From assembly GCF_030247185.1 (NCBI RefSeq), contig NC_080571.1:109265128-109329127 (forward strand): a DNA stretch of 64,000 bases, given 5' to 3'. The DNA comes from Malaya genurostris (lineage: Eukaryota > Arthropoda > Insecta > Diptera > Culicidae). The notes under the pieces are model-generated. The model saw only the letters and a program-made list of their open reading frames with translations. It did no database searches and was not told the origin of the DNA. Positions 47,980 through 60,300 of the stretch are shown in pieces. The position numbers and the translations under genes are program-made. The stretch's first letter is position 1; every line of letters starts with the position of its first letter.

Positions 47980-48430
47980 TGAATGTTAAAAACTACAGAA
48001 TCGGAAGTCGGAATTGGATAAAATTCACCCATTTTGTATGGGACCATAGGTTTTGTAATTTAAATTTCGGTTTTGGATTCGGTTTCTTTGAGAAAACGAT
48101 TGAGCTTCTCTATTCCCGCCACTAACTGAAGTCGGTTGAATTCACCTAAGGGATTGTAAACCATTTAATTTTTTTCGAAATTTTTGAAAATCAGTGTTGC
48201 CATCTTTGAGAAATCGTAGGACATAGTCTTTCATTTGAATCTAAGTTTGTGAAAATTCGCCCAACCAACTCCGAAATAAGCGACTGCATGTTTTTGTAAC
48301 ATACGCACGTACACACACACCTACAAACTGACATTTGACAATCTCGAAGAACTAATTCGAATGGTATATGATGATCGATTCGAAAGTTGATTCAGTGATT
48401 GCATAACCTTTATATATAAGAAAGGAAAAA
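47980..48430 (+). repeat. Family M copy
   Basis: Seen: GGAAGTCGGAATTGGATAAA, TATGGGACCATAGG, then CTCGAAGAACTAATTCGAAT and GGTATATGATGATCGATTCG followed by GCATAACCTTTATATA, the usual end of the family. Located directly after the Transib-like element. Confidence 0.65.
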
Positions 48431-49587
48431 AGGTTTCATCTTACTGCACAAAAACATAAAAAAGGATGCGGTACACAGTCTTTCAAGTTTTGTTCCCATT
48501 TAAATTTGGTTTATATTCGCATACGTGTTATTATAATTAATATATTTTAAACCGATCAGCACTATCACCCGATTCGTCTGGAAGGCTTTGCTTCTAACCA
48601 TTACGACGACAGTTTTTTCAAGTTTTGATCTGCTTTTCGAAATTTGTCGTATTTTTGCTGTTGATCAAACGGTTCATAATAATCGAATGATTTATTGCCG
48701 AATTTATGTAAATCCACTTACACTGATTACACCAGAAATTACCAAACGTGCTATTTTTCTTTGAAATAAATTCCCAACTGTAAGACATATCGCGATATTG
48801 GTCGTATGTATGCGGATCAAAGATAGTTTCTTCGAGCTTCTTGTCCTTGACTCAAATAACTGAAAGACAATTGGTTGAATAGTTGATAATGTCTCAAGAA
48901 ACTTACCTTTCCACTCCATGGTAGTTATAATAATATATTTAATAAGGCACTCTGCTTTAGTTTTAAGATGCCGAGAGCAAGGTTTTCACATATACCACTT
49001 AGATACCTGAGACAATGTTGCAGAGAAACCATAAGATTTATTGTTACATATTCATTGAAACTTTTCTATTGAACATAAGTACATAAGTCAAATATTCTGA
49101 ATAAACTATGCTGGAGTCGGTTGAGTTATCGTACTAATTTTCATCAGTGTATTCAATGAATTGTACACAAACTTTTTACAATGAAGTGTGTAGGTTGTTA
49201 AGTATCGTAACAATAAAAAGCTTAATTTTTCCCCACCGAATAGTTCCGATTGAGAATCACTTATTTTCGCTGTGGAATTGGTTGGTCAAATGGAAAATAC
49301 AATGGTTTATTAATATAGGAAAATGTAAGAAAACTTTAAAGTTGAAAGTATCAAATTCATATAAAATATCGTTTGCTGTGAGATACACGACTTTTCCGTA
49401 TCCATTCAAATGCAAATTATATTACTGTTGAAAACCGTTATAACCTTTTCAAACGATTTCACAATAAATTCATTTAAGCAGCCAGAAAAGTTAAATTTGG
49501 ATAAAGTAAAAACCTCCAGCGCTTCGATTTATTTTGGTTATATATTGTCTGTAGAAGTAATGATTTTAAATTAAATAGTTTACGTAC
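48431..49587. other. Non-coding stretch, nothing recognised
   Basis: No supported features. Confidence 0.4.
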
Positions 49588-49880
49588 CGCATAAAAAAAC
49601 CGCATAGCTCTGAAAATTCGCAGTAAAAAAAACGCATAACTCTGAAACTTCGCATAAAAAAAAACCGCAGAAGGGAAACCACATAACTCTGAAAATTCGC
49701 ATAAAAAAACACATAACTCTGAAAATTCGCTTAAAAAACCGCATAACTCTGAAATTTCACATAAAAAAAAACCGCATAACTCTGAAACTTCGCATAGAAA
49801 ACCGCATAACTCTGAAACTACGGATGAAAAAATCGCATTACTCTGAAAATTCGCATAAAAAGAACCGCATAAAAAAAGAC
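49588..49880 (+). repeat. ~33-bp minisatellite, about nine units
   Basis: Seen: variants of CGCATAACTCTGAAAATTCG followed by CATAAAAAAAC repeat about nine times with unit lengths of roughly 27-36 bp, varying mainly in the A run. The units do not keep a reading frame. Confidence 0.85.
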
Positions 49881-49889
49881 CTCAGTGTA

Positions 49890-52039
49890 TTTAAAATAAT
49901 ATTTTTCTTTACAATAAAATTGATTGATAGTAAGAACATGATTGACTTGTACACTAAAAATCTGCAGCAAAGTATGCAGATGATCAAGTTCTGCATTGCG
50001 ATATAGTTACAGAGATTTGTTCGTTTCCATCTCCATAGCAATCCTGGAAAAAGACGCTTGTAAAAAGAAAAAAACTCAGGTTTGAACCATTCCAAGAGTA
50101 TGCAGTAGATCCATGGTAGAATGAAAACTTTCTTGTCAAATTTTGATCATGTTTCATTCTACTGATTAAATCTGAGTTTTTTTTTGTTTAAAACGCGTCG
50201 TCATTCATTTCGATTGGTCACAATAATTGTTTGTCTAAAGTAGAAATTGCCCTTACATTACGTGAATTCTAAATCTACTACAGACTCTTACTTCACTGAA
50301 TACTCACCAGAGTACCTTGTAGGCGGCGTTCAGCAGAGTTATCGCGCGGTAATTGCGGTACTCTGACACCAGGTTTTCCAATATTTCCATCGAGCACTTT
50401 TTGTTTTGTTTACATTCTGTCATTGACTTTTTTGACAAGTTATCCAAAAATATTTTAACAATTGGAGGAAACGCACTGATAATTAATAATAAAATCATGC
50501 TGTTATTTTTCCTTCAACATTGCGAATCATCAAAGTTTCATTCAAATTTCGATAAAAGAAATTCTTCTGTTTTCGATTGTATGAAACACTACAACAAGAA
50601 AATAATACATGCATGGAAAGATTTTTGTTACGGAAATATCATATAACAAATTCATTTCGATTCTAGCAAACTTAAATACAATTGTAATACAATTCCATAT
50701 ATTTATGCCAATCATATTGAATGATGGAAGAAACGCGGAAGAAATGTGTATAAAACTCATTTTTCGCTCATCATAAAATCATTCGAACTCATCATAAAAT
50801 TATTCGAACTGTTCTATAATTTATTATTAGGAATAAACTTAACGGGATTAAAATGACAATGGGTAACATACATTCAGTCTGATTCATGATGATTAACACA
50901 CAGTTCACTAACATTTCAAACGTAACTGACAGTCATATAATATATGAATGGTAATCACACATATAAGAAGTAAAACTCACTGAATATTTATCATATGATC
51001 ATGCAAATTGTTCTATCATTCAATAGTCGGAATTCTCAGTTATATATCGCATTGAATGAAGTTTCATTCAAAATGCGGCTGGCGTTTTCTTTCAGTATAT
51101 ACAGCTGATATAATACATACTTAATGCATTCTGACATATTTTAAAGTGGTGAAACATGTAAATTTACACTTCTGCTTGAAAAGCTGGGCGTGTTTGATGA
51201 ATATTTGAATCATTCCTGCGAAATTCAGTTATTTTACGAATTACGTTCATATGAATTGAGTCATATGTCGATTTTTGTCAGCTGTAATTTTCATATTTTA
51301 TTGCTGTGCAATTGTAGCTAATGCTCAGGCCATAGACCATATAGAGAGCTTAGCCGACATATAGTGTTTGAAGTATTGCGAGTTGCCCTTTTCGCCTCGG
51401 TATCCTCTAATGCTTGGCTCAAATGTACAATTATCGAAGTTCTATGGTTTTTTTGCTCTCCAACCATCCCCATGACATCGAGACGCTATGAAGCAATTTG
51501 ATAGCGCGAACTCCACTTGAACCCCATGGATCCCTCTTCACCTTGAAAATGTTTTGACTCTCCTTCACGATCGTCATACTCTTTTTCTAAGTGTTGCATG
51601 TTTTTTTTTCAAATGAATGTTAAAAAGGAGAGCTTCCTGAAAATGACGTTTTGGTAACATCAAATTGGACATTTTCAAAGCTAGAAACAAAATTTCTCTA
51701 TACACTACAAAATAGCCAAGAATAAGAATATAAGGCAAGCTGAACCGAATAAGCTAACTTTTTGACTTTTACCTATTTGAACAAAACAAATTCCGATTAT
51801 ATCGCTTCATTTCGGATAACACGACATAACGCATGAAAGTCTAAATAGAGTGCAAGATTAGCTATAGGATGCTCATTTGAATGCTCTGATGCTGACTTTG
51901 TTGAGCTCTGTATATGCCACATGATGATTACCCTCTATGGGGACTACGTTAATCGGTGTTGGTCCGACTTGTAGGTGCGAAAAGAACAACTCTTTTGTCT
52001 TAAATGTTTTCAAGTATCTCTGGCGGATAAGTCGAGACC
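49890..52039. other. Non-coding stretch, nothing substantial
   Basis: A 21-bp direct duplication (CATCATAAAAT(C/T)ATTCGAACT) lies at 50769-50811. Short ATG frames are not supported. Confidence 0.4.
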
Positions 52040-52215
52040 TTCAGTGATGTATAATGAACTCGAGTAGTGCCGCACTGCTCGGTATCCATACATCAAGGAA
52101 ACGGTAAACTCTACCGAATCCAGATGACTGCACTGCACTCAAGCACACATACCTAGCTACGGTCTGGTTCAGTACGCTGCCTTGTGGAACATGAACGGAT
52201 GAACACAATGCTGCT
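52040..52215 (-). pseudogene. Possible short reverse-transcriptase fragment
   Basis: On the minus strand near 52195 one reads HVPQGSVLNQT, resembling the VPQGSVLGP block of non-LTR reverse transcriptases. The rest does not match RT motifs, so this may be chance. Confidence 0.25.
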
Positions 52216-53680
52216 TTATGGTCATTAAAGTCATCGTCACCTCTGGTAAACGTTCATATTTCTAGTTGCTTGCATGACAGTACTGTGCAAACACCGAAAC
52301 GTGATATAATTGAGCTAATGAAATTAAAATTATATTCTGCAACGAGTGAAAAATTTATCTATTGTACGCCATAAGTTTAGGTCTGCGATTATGGTGTCCT
52401 AGGGATCAGGGCTATAATTTGCATTAATTCAAGTTAGTTAGCAGAATGCTGAAAATTGCAGCTTATCCAACACATTATCTTGCATTTGTTCAACACGCAT
52501 AAGTTATTTAAAAGGTTTATTCATCGCATTCAGCTTCGTATGTCAATCATTCTATGTCTTAATTTACTAGAGTTGGCAACTATATTTTTTCATAACTATG
52601 CCGTATTCATCGGATCGTATGAGTCTATTTGAAAGCAGAAAAATTTTGGACATTTAACAATTTGCAGGCTATGAGAACATGTCTGAAATTTCAGCCCCAA
52701 TTCCGTGTGATACCACACAACTGCCACGGGTTTAGCGAAGAAATCAGATTCATTTACCACATAAATCATGACACAGCAGTCAACATAATATTCGAAATTT
52801 CAACCAACGCTGGGGTTGTACGTCATCATCGAATCCTTCTATGAAGGCTTCTGTCTCGTTTCACGCGTAATTGCAGCGACGCAATCCCACCTGTTGCCAG
52901 TTTTCGTCCGTTGCTGAGTTCCACCCTCGTCAGTGCTTTATGCTGTGGCAACAAACGACACTTTCGTTTTATCCTGCTAGTTAATCTTCTCTAATTATTA
53001 TAACATTTTTTTCATGAACCTTCAAAGACAGTGCAGACTGTCGGGGTATGGGATGTGAGTAGGGAAAGCGAACGAATGGTGGGCGTAAGAGATGGTGTTG
53101 ATGTGCTACTGCGAGTTCACAAAATTACTGGTACACAAAAAGTGTGCAAGCTGGAATTTGGAAAACAAAAGCTTTTATGAGAGTTTTTCACAGTCCGTTT
53201 CTTTTTCGGGATGGGTTGGGTAGCCGGTAGGCGACTGGTTCTGAAATGCGGAAAGGTATGTTGAGTAATTCCAAGGGAGTGTTAAAAGCTTTTCAAAATA
53301 TAAATTATTCCAATGGTACATGTTTAACTTTCAAAAGTTGGGTTAGGTTTGCCATTTGCCATCCGTTAGCCGTTTGTTTCGACAGAAACGATGAATGTAC
53401 ATTTAGGTATTTGCGATTTGTTTATATGCAAGCAACTGCAAGCTCGTAACAACATTGTGTTAGTGTTAGTGTTTAATTATCATGAGAGTACAATTCAACA
53501 ATTTTGATTTATCTATGGCAGCTAAGTATGGTTTATTACAACAAAAACTATGCTAATGTGCTTCAGATTTGAAATACTTATTTTGATAATTATACGTATA
53601 ATACGTACAGTAAGACTGCAAATCTAATTTAAATTTGGCTGTAATATAAAGTGCAGAAATTCCACGGTACGATATATGTA
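52216..53680. other. Non-coding stretch, nothing recognised
   Basis: Only short unsupported frames. Confidence 0.4.
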
Positions 53681-54235
53681 TTGGGAGTACAAATTAATTC
53701 GGTCCGTTTTTTCGGGGTCAAAAATGCATTTATTTCAAAATATGCATAATTCGAAGATCAATCAAAGTATTATCTATTGCTAGTTACTACTTTTTCCCAC
53801 TTCGCCGGCAATTTTCGGATTCCATTTCGAACAAATGTCTCGTCTTTTGAGGTGATCCAAGTTTGAAGCCCATTTTCGTGCTGTATCTGTCGGAACAACC
53901 AGTAATCAGAAGGAGCAATGTCAGAAGAATGCGGCGTGTGAAGCAAAATGTCCCATTTGAGCGTTTCGAAAGATTTTTTCAGAACTTTTGCGACATGAGG
54001 CCGAGCGTGGTCATACAGGAGTATAACTTTATCATGTATTTGTTTGTATTCCGGCCGTTTTTCCCGTAATGCACGGCTCAAAGGCATCAATTGCAGCCTA
54101 TACTTATCGTTTGTTATAGTATTGGCTGGTTGTAGTAGCTCATAGTACACAACACCCTTTTGGTCCGATCAGATGCACAACATGACCTTCGAACCATGAA
54201 TATTTGGTTTTGGTGTTAATGTTAAGCTCGATGGC
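53681..54235 (-). pseudogene. mariner transposase relic, carboxy-terminal half
   Basis: Seen on the minus strand: PKPNIHGSKVMLCI, a TGA where Trp is expected, then SDQKGVVYYELLQP, LSRALREKRPEYKQIH, KVILLYDHARPHVAKVL with the second catalytic Asp, and HSSDIAPSDYWLFRQIQH with the third. It stops at 53770. The plus-strand edge TTGGGAGTACAAATTAATTC at 53681, next to TA at 53679-53680, looks like the 3' TIR. The amino-terminal half and other TIR are missing; at about 54235 the sequence changes to family M. Confidence 0.85.
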
Positions 54236-54239
54236 AACA

Positions 54240-54420
54240 ACTTTTTTACGATTTTTGTTTCGCCGTTTTAAGTGACGGTGTACAAAATTTAACATACTTT
54301 ACACTATAACTCCGGAACTGGAAGTCGGATCCGAATAAAATTCAGGAGTTCCATATGGTACCACGAGACCTCTCTTTTGAATCCTAGTTTGTCAAAACCA
54401 GTTCAGTAATCTCCGAGAAA

Positions 54421-54451
<31 letters not shown>

Positions 54452-54545
54452 AACATTGCTCAGCTCGACAAACAGAGTCGAATGGTATATGACAATTTTT
54501 ACTAGTCGATTTTTCAAGCGACTGCATAACCTTTCTATATGACAA
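54240..54545 (+). repeat. Family M copy with (CA)n/(GA)n run
   Basis: Seen: TTTTAAGTGACGGTGTACA (reverse of the motif near 12215), ATAACTCCGGAACTGGAAGT, a CACACACACACA then GAGAGAGAGAGAGAGAG run at 54421-54451, GAGTCGAATGGTATATGACA, and GCATAACCTTTCTATATGA as the end. Confidence 0.7.
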
Positions 54546-54569
54546 AGACAAAGCTTTATTTTTGCGAAC

Positions 54570-55340
54570 TTTTTTTAAAACCAGCGTTCAAAAAACTAAA
54601 TTTCAACGTTTTGCATAATACAAAGCATCATTCGAACAACATTTGGTAGATTTTTCGTATAAAAAAATTGATAAATAAGCCGTTGAAGAAGTATTTTCAC
54701 AACGCATTTTAGAAATCATGATTTGCGGTGTCCACTGTGACTCAGCGCAGACTAATCAGAAGTCAACAAATCATAGCAGCATAGTTACATTAGATGTTTT
54801 TCTAGACTTCAACGTGATTTTTTTTAAATTTTTGATAGTTGTTTGATGTCAAAACTACGATTTTTCACGAAAAATTCCGCCATTTAGTAGCTGTAAAAAC
54901 TCTCCAAAGTAACAAAAAACGAAAAACAAAAACATTGGGGTCTGGGATTTCCCATGTAGGAAGTGTGTGCAAAATTTAAACAAAATCGGTGAAGTAGTTT
55001 TCGAATGGACACGGACTTCTAAAGGAACGATTCATTTTTCTAGAGCTAACACTTTTGATAAATCATTTTTTTTCTTGTATTTTGTCATAATAAAACATAT
55101 CAAGAATGTCAAATTTTAAAGTCGAAGCAGAACTCTTGGGCCTGCACGCCGTGCTCTTGTTTTATCGCAGTATGAGATAAGTAAAGATAAAGTCCCACAA
55201 CTTCCAGAGTTCTGTTCCGATGGACTTTTTTTTATATCGTTTATTTATACCCGGCTTTAACCTAATTTTGGTCGTTCGCCGGGTTCTCCGATAGACTTGA
55301 AAATTTCACAGAATAATCTTGACATATAATTTTGGAAAAA
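54570..55340 (+). repeat. Dispersed repeat family R, copy 3 (least interrupted)
   Basis: Seen: collinear with element 41554-42494 interior and with the two halves around 13952-15042. It holds the empty site (CATAGTTACATTAG followed by ATGTTTTTCTAGAC near 54783-54812) that corresponds to the retroinsertion point in copy 1. Confidence 0.75.
55227..55287 (-). mobile_element. 61-bp 5'-truncated retrotransposon tail
   Basis: Seen: the other family R copies lack this segment. It is flanked by CCGATGGACT (55217-55226) and CCGATAGACT (55288-55297), one mismatch. On the minus strand it ends AAAGCCGGGTATAAATAAAC, then GATATAAAAAAAA. Inferred: severe 5' truncation of a non-LTR element or SINE whose family is not represented in full here. 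Confidence 0.75.
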
Positions 55341-56042
55341 TCCTGCTATGCTCTGTTGATCGGAAAGCTATACACTAAACGTAAAAGTCAATAAATTAAT
55401 TGTAGCTGATCGTCTTGAAATGTAGCTCTTCGGGCGATCCAAAACAGCCCCTCCTACAAAAATCACCAAGTGCTTCGAAGAAGCAGAGATACTGTTTATT
55501 CCCCGAAAAATTGTCATGTTTCGTCAATCGCCATTCTTGAACGATTGTCTCCATACAAGTGGACATTCCATTCCATTGCCGTTTCAACCTTCCGAGCGAA
55601 CGGACGTGATTTGGATTTACTGCGAAAGCATTGAAAACCAGTTGTGTGTGTGTGATAAAGTGGTCGGACGATATTGTGTGATAGACAATAGTGCTTTTTC
55701 CTCTGAGAGGTTTTTTTTTTCGAATTATATAATAGAACAGTGCCTTATTGCGAGCGGTCGATCGAAACGGTACCGTTAGCCGATTATTGTTTCGCCGATC
55801 AAGGCCAAGTGTGAGGATTATAAACAAGCGGCCATTGTGTGAGGATTATAAATAAGTGTGCCTTTTCCTTTCGGAGGTTTTTTGCACACCATCAAAGCGG
55901 CGATACGCCGATCGACGAAGTCCAGCTTGGTGTCCCCCGTTGGATCTTAGTTAAGTACCTTTACGTCGTTTATTTTTATTTCTTTATTTGACCATTATAT
56001 TTCCCCCCGAATCATTTGTTTTTGCGCGGAAGTAGTTCCGCT

Positions 56043-57389
56043 ATGCCTATTTTAAATCCTGCCCCCCCCGCTCCCGATGTTCAAATGGAGACTTCCCTTG
56101 TCAGTAAAAAGTCCCGCATAAAGAGCTATCCTGATGGGCTCGCACTACCGGCCGGGCCTTACGCGGTCTATTTCCGGACCAAATCAAAGGAAAAAAAACT
56201 GAATATTTTAAAAATATCGCGGGACCTGAATTCGCGATATAATACCATAAAAAGTATAGATAGAATACGGCCAGACAAGCTCAGGGTCCTGTTTACCAGC
56301 TCAAAACAGGCTAATGAGCTTGTTCAAAAGGATCCTTTTACGCTGGAGTACCGCGTCTACGTGCCAGCTCGTGAAGTCGAAATCGACGGTGTGGTCACCG
56401 ATTCGAGTTTGACTTGCGAGGATATTCTTAAGTACGGGGCGGGTTGTTTTAAAGACCCCTCACTTAAGAATGTCAAGATACTGGATTGCAAGCGATTGCA
56501 TTCAGTATCGATCGCCGGGGATGGAACAAAGTCTTATCCCCAATCAGACTCTTATCGTGTGACCTTCGCCGGCACTGCTTTGCCCAACTACATCCTCTTG
56601 GACCGGGTTCGTTTGCCTGTTCGTTTATTTGTACCCCGGATAATGAATTGTACCAATTGCAAACAACTGGGGCATACAGCTACTCATTGCAGCAATAAGC
56701 CACGTTGTGATAACTGTGGGGAAGCTCATGCGGACGGCTCTTGCGGTAAGGATGCTGAAAAGTGTCTCTACTGTAAGGAGGGTCCGCATGACCTCTCTGA
56801 CTGTCCCGCTTACAAACTGCGAGGAGATCGGATGAAGCGTTCCCTGAAGGAACACTCCAAGCGTTCCTTTGCCGAGATGGTTAAGAGTGCCACCCCTCCT
56901 AAACAGGCAACGAATCCATATGCCTGCTTGTCAACTGACGAGAGCGATTCTGACGACCCTTTGGAAGGTCCATCTTCAGCGGTCCCTCATAGCTGTAGGA
57001 AAAGAATGAATAAATCTTCTCATAAGCTACCTAGTAAGGGTTCGAAGGTGTCTTCCGAAGGGCTTCGAAAAGTTACAGCTAACGGGAATCGGGAAAAATC
57101 ACCGAAGCAAAAAGCTCCTGGTCTCGGAAAACTCAATTCCGAGATGGAATTCCCACCGCTTCCAGGGACTAAAAAATCCCCAAGCGTCCCTGAAAATTCA
57201 CCAGAGAACCAACTAGGTGCTGGACTTATAAAGTTCTCTGATGTTGTGGACTGGATTTTTACAACTTTCAATATTTCAGACCCTCTTAGAAGCATTTTAA
57301 TTGCTTTCATGCCAACAGTAAAAACATATTTGAAGCAGTTGACTGCAAATTGGCCCCTTCTTTCAGCGATTGTATCTTTCGATGGCTAA
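56043..57389 (+). CDS. I-clade ORF1: Gag-like CCHC protein (448 aa)
   Basis: It packages element RNA in the cytoplasm. The first ATG is at 56043 (an in-frame TTG lies nine codons upstream). A gag-like region covers about residues 35-200 (GPYAVYFRTKSKEKKLNILK, SLTCEDILKYGAGCF). Three zinc knuckles follow near residues 200-260: CTNCKQLGHTATHC, CDNCGEAHADGSC and CLYCKEGPHDLSDC. The remainder is Ser/Pro/Lys-rich (STDESDSDDPLEGPSS) with a short hydrophobic end. Its stop TAA overlaps the ORF2 start (ATGGCTAA), which suits termination-reinitiation. No disruptions. Confidence 0.92.
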   Translation: MPILNPAPPAPDVQMETSLVSKKSRIKSYPDGLALPAGPYAVYFRTKSKEKKLNILKISRDLNSRYNTIKSIDRIRPDKLRVLFTSSKQANELVQKDPFTLEYRVYVPAREVEIDGVVTDSSLTCEDILKYGAGCFKDPSLKNVKILDCKRLHSVSIAGDGTKSYPQSDSYRVTFAGTALPNYILLDRVRLPVRLFVPRIMNCTNCKQLGHTATHCSNKPRCDNCGEAHADGSCGKDAEKCLYCKEGPHDLSDCPAYKLRGDRMKRSLKEHSKRSFAEMVKSATPPKQATNPYACLSTDESDSDDPLEGPSSAVPHSCRKRMNKSSHKLPSKGSKVSSEGLRKVTANGNREKSPKQKAPGLGKLNSEMEFPPLPGTKKSPSVPENSPENQLGAGLIKFSDVVDWIFTTFNISDPLRSILIAFMPTVKTYLKQLTANWPLLSAIVSFDG

Positions 57390-60300
57390 ATCATCCACCG
57401 AGGTCACGGATCTAATCACTGTTTTACAGTGGAATTGCAGAAGTATTATCCCAAAAATAGATTCATTTAAATTTCTAGTAAACAATCTGAAATGTGACGC
57501 ATTTGCATTGTTCGAAACTTGGCTAACTTCTGAAATACCCTTAAACTTTCACGATTTTAACATTATTCGTCTGGATCGAGATAATCCCTATGGAGGAGTA
57601 CTTTTGGGGATCAAAAAGTGCTATTCTTTCTATCGCATTAACCTCCCCTCGATACCAGGTATTGAAGTTGTCGCATGTCATGTTACAATCAAAGGTAAGG
57701 ACCTTTGCATTGCTTCCATCTACATTCCCCCAAGAGCCTCGGTTGGGCATCGGTGGCTCAGTGATATCGTAGAGCTCCTTCCTGCACCGACGTTGGTTTT
57801 AGGAGACTTTAACTCACACGGTACGGGATGGGGCTGTCTTCACGATGATAACAGATCAACTATGATCCATGATATCTGCGACAACTTCAATATGACAATC
57901 TTGAATACGGGAGAAATGACACGGATTCCTGCACCACCAGCAAGACCAAGTGCGCTGGATTTATCCCTTTGCTCGACATCGCTACGGTTGGATTGCACGT
58001 GGGAGGTAATTCCTGATCCCCACGGTAGCGATCATCTACCGATCGTAATATCAATCACCAGCGGCTCAAAACCATCGAAGACAATCAATGTTTCGTATGA
58101 CCTCACACGAAATATTGATTGGAATAGCTATGCGACCTCGATATCTGAGAAACTTGAAAGAACTCAACAACTTCCTCCGGAGGAAGAGTACACGTTTTTG
58201 GCTGGCTTGATTCTCGACACCGCGACTCAAGCTCAGACGAAACGTGTACCCGGCGCGAAAACTAACATCCGTCCTCCCAACCCGTGGTGGGACAAAGAGT
58301 GCACAAATTTAAACGCGGAGAGAGCCTCCGCGTACAAAATATTCAGAAAAAATGGAACACCTGATAATTACCGGAATTACGCGGCGTTAGACGTTAAAAT
58401 TAAAAACTTGATTAGAGCTAAGAAACGCGGTTACTGGCGTCGGTTTATAGACGGCTTAACGAAAGAAACATCTATGAGTACTCTTTGGAACACAGCCCGA
58501 CGAATGCGCAATCATAACACCACGAATGAAAGCGAGGAATATTCCAACCGCTGGATATTCGATTTCGCTAAAAAAGTATGCCCAGACTCTGTTCCGGAAC
58601 AGAAGATCACCCGCGCCGCGACACCAAATACAAACGAAACACCGTTTTCGATGGTAGAGCTCTCACTTGCACTCTTGTCATGTAACAATAAAGCCCCGGG
58701 ATTAGACAGAATAAAATTCAACTTGTTGAAAAATCTGCCAGACCCCGCCAAAAGGCGCTTGTTGAGTTTATTCAATAAGTTCCTTGAGGACAACATTGTT
58801 CCACATGACTGGAGACAAGTGAAAGTGATCGCCATTCAAAAACCAGGAAAATCAGCCTCCGATCACAATTCGTATCGGCCGATTGCTATGCTTTCCTGTA
58901 TCCGGAAATTGTTCGAAAAAATGATTCTCTTCCGTCTAGACAATTGGGTCGAAACTAATGGCTTACTTTCAGATACACAATTTGGTTTCCGCAGGGGTAA
59001 AGGAACGAACGATTGTCTTGCGTTGCTCTCAACAGAAATTCAAATGGCATTTGCTCGTAAAGAACAAATGGCGTCAGTTTTCCTTGACATTAAGGGGGCT
59101 TTTGACTCAGTTTCTATAAATATCCTATCTGAGAAGCTGCATCAGCATGGTCTTTCGCCAGTTTTGAACAACTTTTTACATAATCTATTGTCTGAGAAAC
59201 ACATGTATTTCGCGCATGGTGATTTGTCGACAATACGATTCAGTTACATGGGTCTTCCTCAGGGCTCATGCTTAAGCCCCCTTCTATACAATTTTTACGT
59301 AAACGACATCGATAAATGTATCAACACATCTTGCACGCTAAGACAACTTGCCGACGACAGCGTTGTGTCTATTATAGGACCCAAAGCTGGCGATCTGCAA
59401 GGGCCGTTACAAGATACTCTTGTCAACTTATCCACATGGGCTCTTCAAATGGGTATCGAATTCTCTACGGAGAAAACTGAGCTGGTTGTATTTTCGAGAA
59501 AGCGAGAACCAGCACAATTACAGCTTCAACTAGGGGGTGAAACCATAGCTCAGGTCTTCACATTTAAATATCTCGGGGTCTGGTTCGACTCCAAAGGCAC
59601 CTGGGGATGTCACATTAGGTATCTGAAAAGAAAATGCCAACAAAGAATCAACTTTCTTCGTACAATAACCGGGTCGTGGTGGGGTGCCCATCCAGGAGAC
59701 CTGATCAGGCTGTACCAAACAACGATATTGTCCGTGATGGAATACGGATGCTTTGGCTTCCGATCCGCGGCGAACACTCATTTCATCATGCTGGAAAGAA
59801 TTCAGTATCGTTGTTTGCGTATTGCCTTGGGTTGCATGCAATCGACTCATACGATGAGCCTCGAAGTGCTGGCGGGTGTTCTCCCATTGAAAAACCGGTT
59901 CTGGGATCTCTCATATCGTTTGCTCATTCGATGCGACATTTTGAATCCTCTGGTGATTGAAAATTTCGAAAGGTTAGTTGAGCTTAATTCTCAAACCCGT
60001 TTTATGTCCTTGTATTTTGATTACATGGCTCAGAATATTAATCCTTCTTTGTTTGTTTCCAACCGTGCTCATTTCTTGGATACTTCTGATTCTACTGTGT
60101 TTTTCGACACATCCATGAGAGAAGAAATTCGTGGAATTCCGGCTCACGTGCGCCATCAAGTGGCCCCAAATATTTTTTATAATAAATTTAGAACAGTCAA
60201 CTGTGAAAAGGTGTTTTACACTGACGGATCAAACATCAACGAGTCCACAGGCTTCGGCATCTTCAATCAAAACATCACCGCTTCTTACAAACTCAGTGAT

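Noticed and set aside
49588..49880. CRISPR-like or coding repeat
   Set aside because: Units vary in length and break frame; no distinct spacers.
52040..52215. A full reverse-transcriptase relic around HVPQGSVLNQT
   Set aside because: Only one short motif is present; flanking residues do not resemble RT, so it is kept only as a low-confidence fragment.
55396..55569. Protein-like minus-strand tail (KQYLCFFEALGDFCRRGCFG) next to the I-clade insertion
   Set aside because: No recognised family, and the 143-codon frame runs into the inserted element; too weak to list as a gene.
56016..56042. Start of I-clade ORF1 nine codons upstream
   Set aside because: That codon is TTG; the first ATG is at 56043. 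The same reasoning moves ORF2 from 57370 to 57382 and Juan ORF2 from 20756 to 20753.
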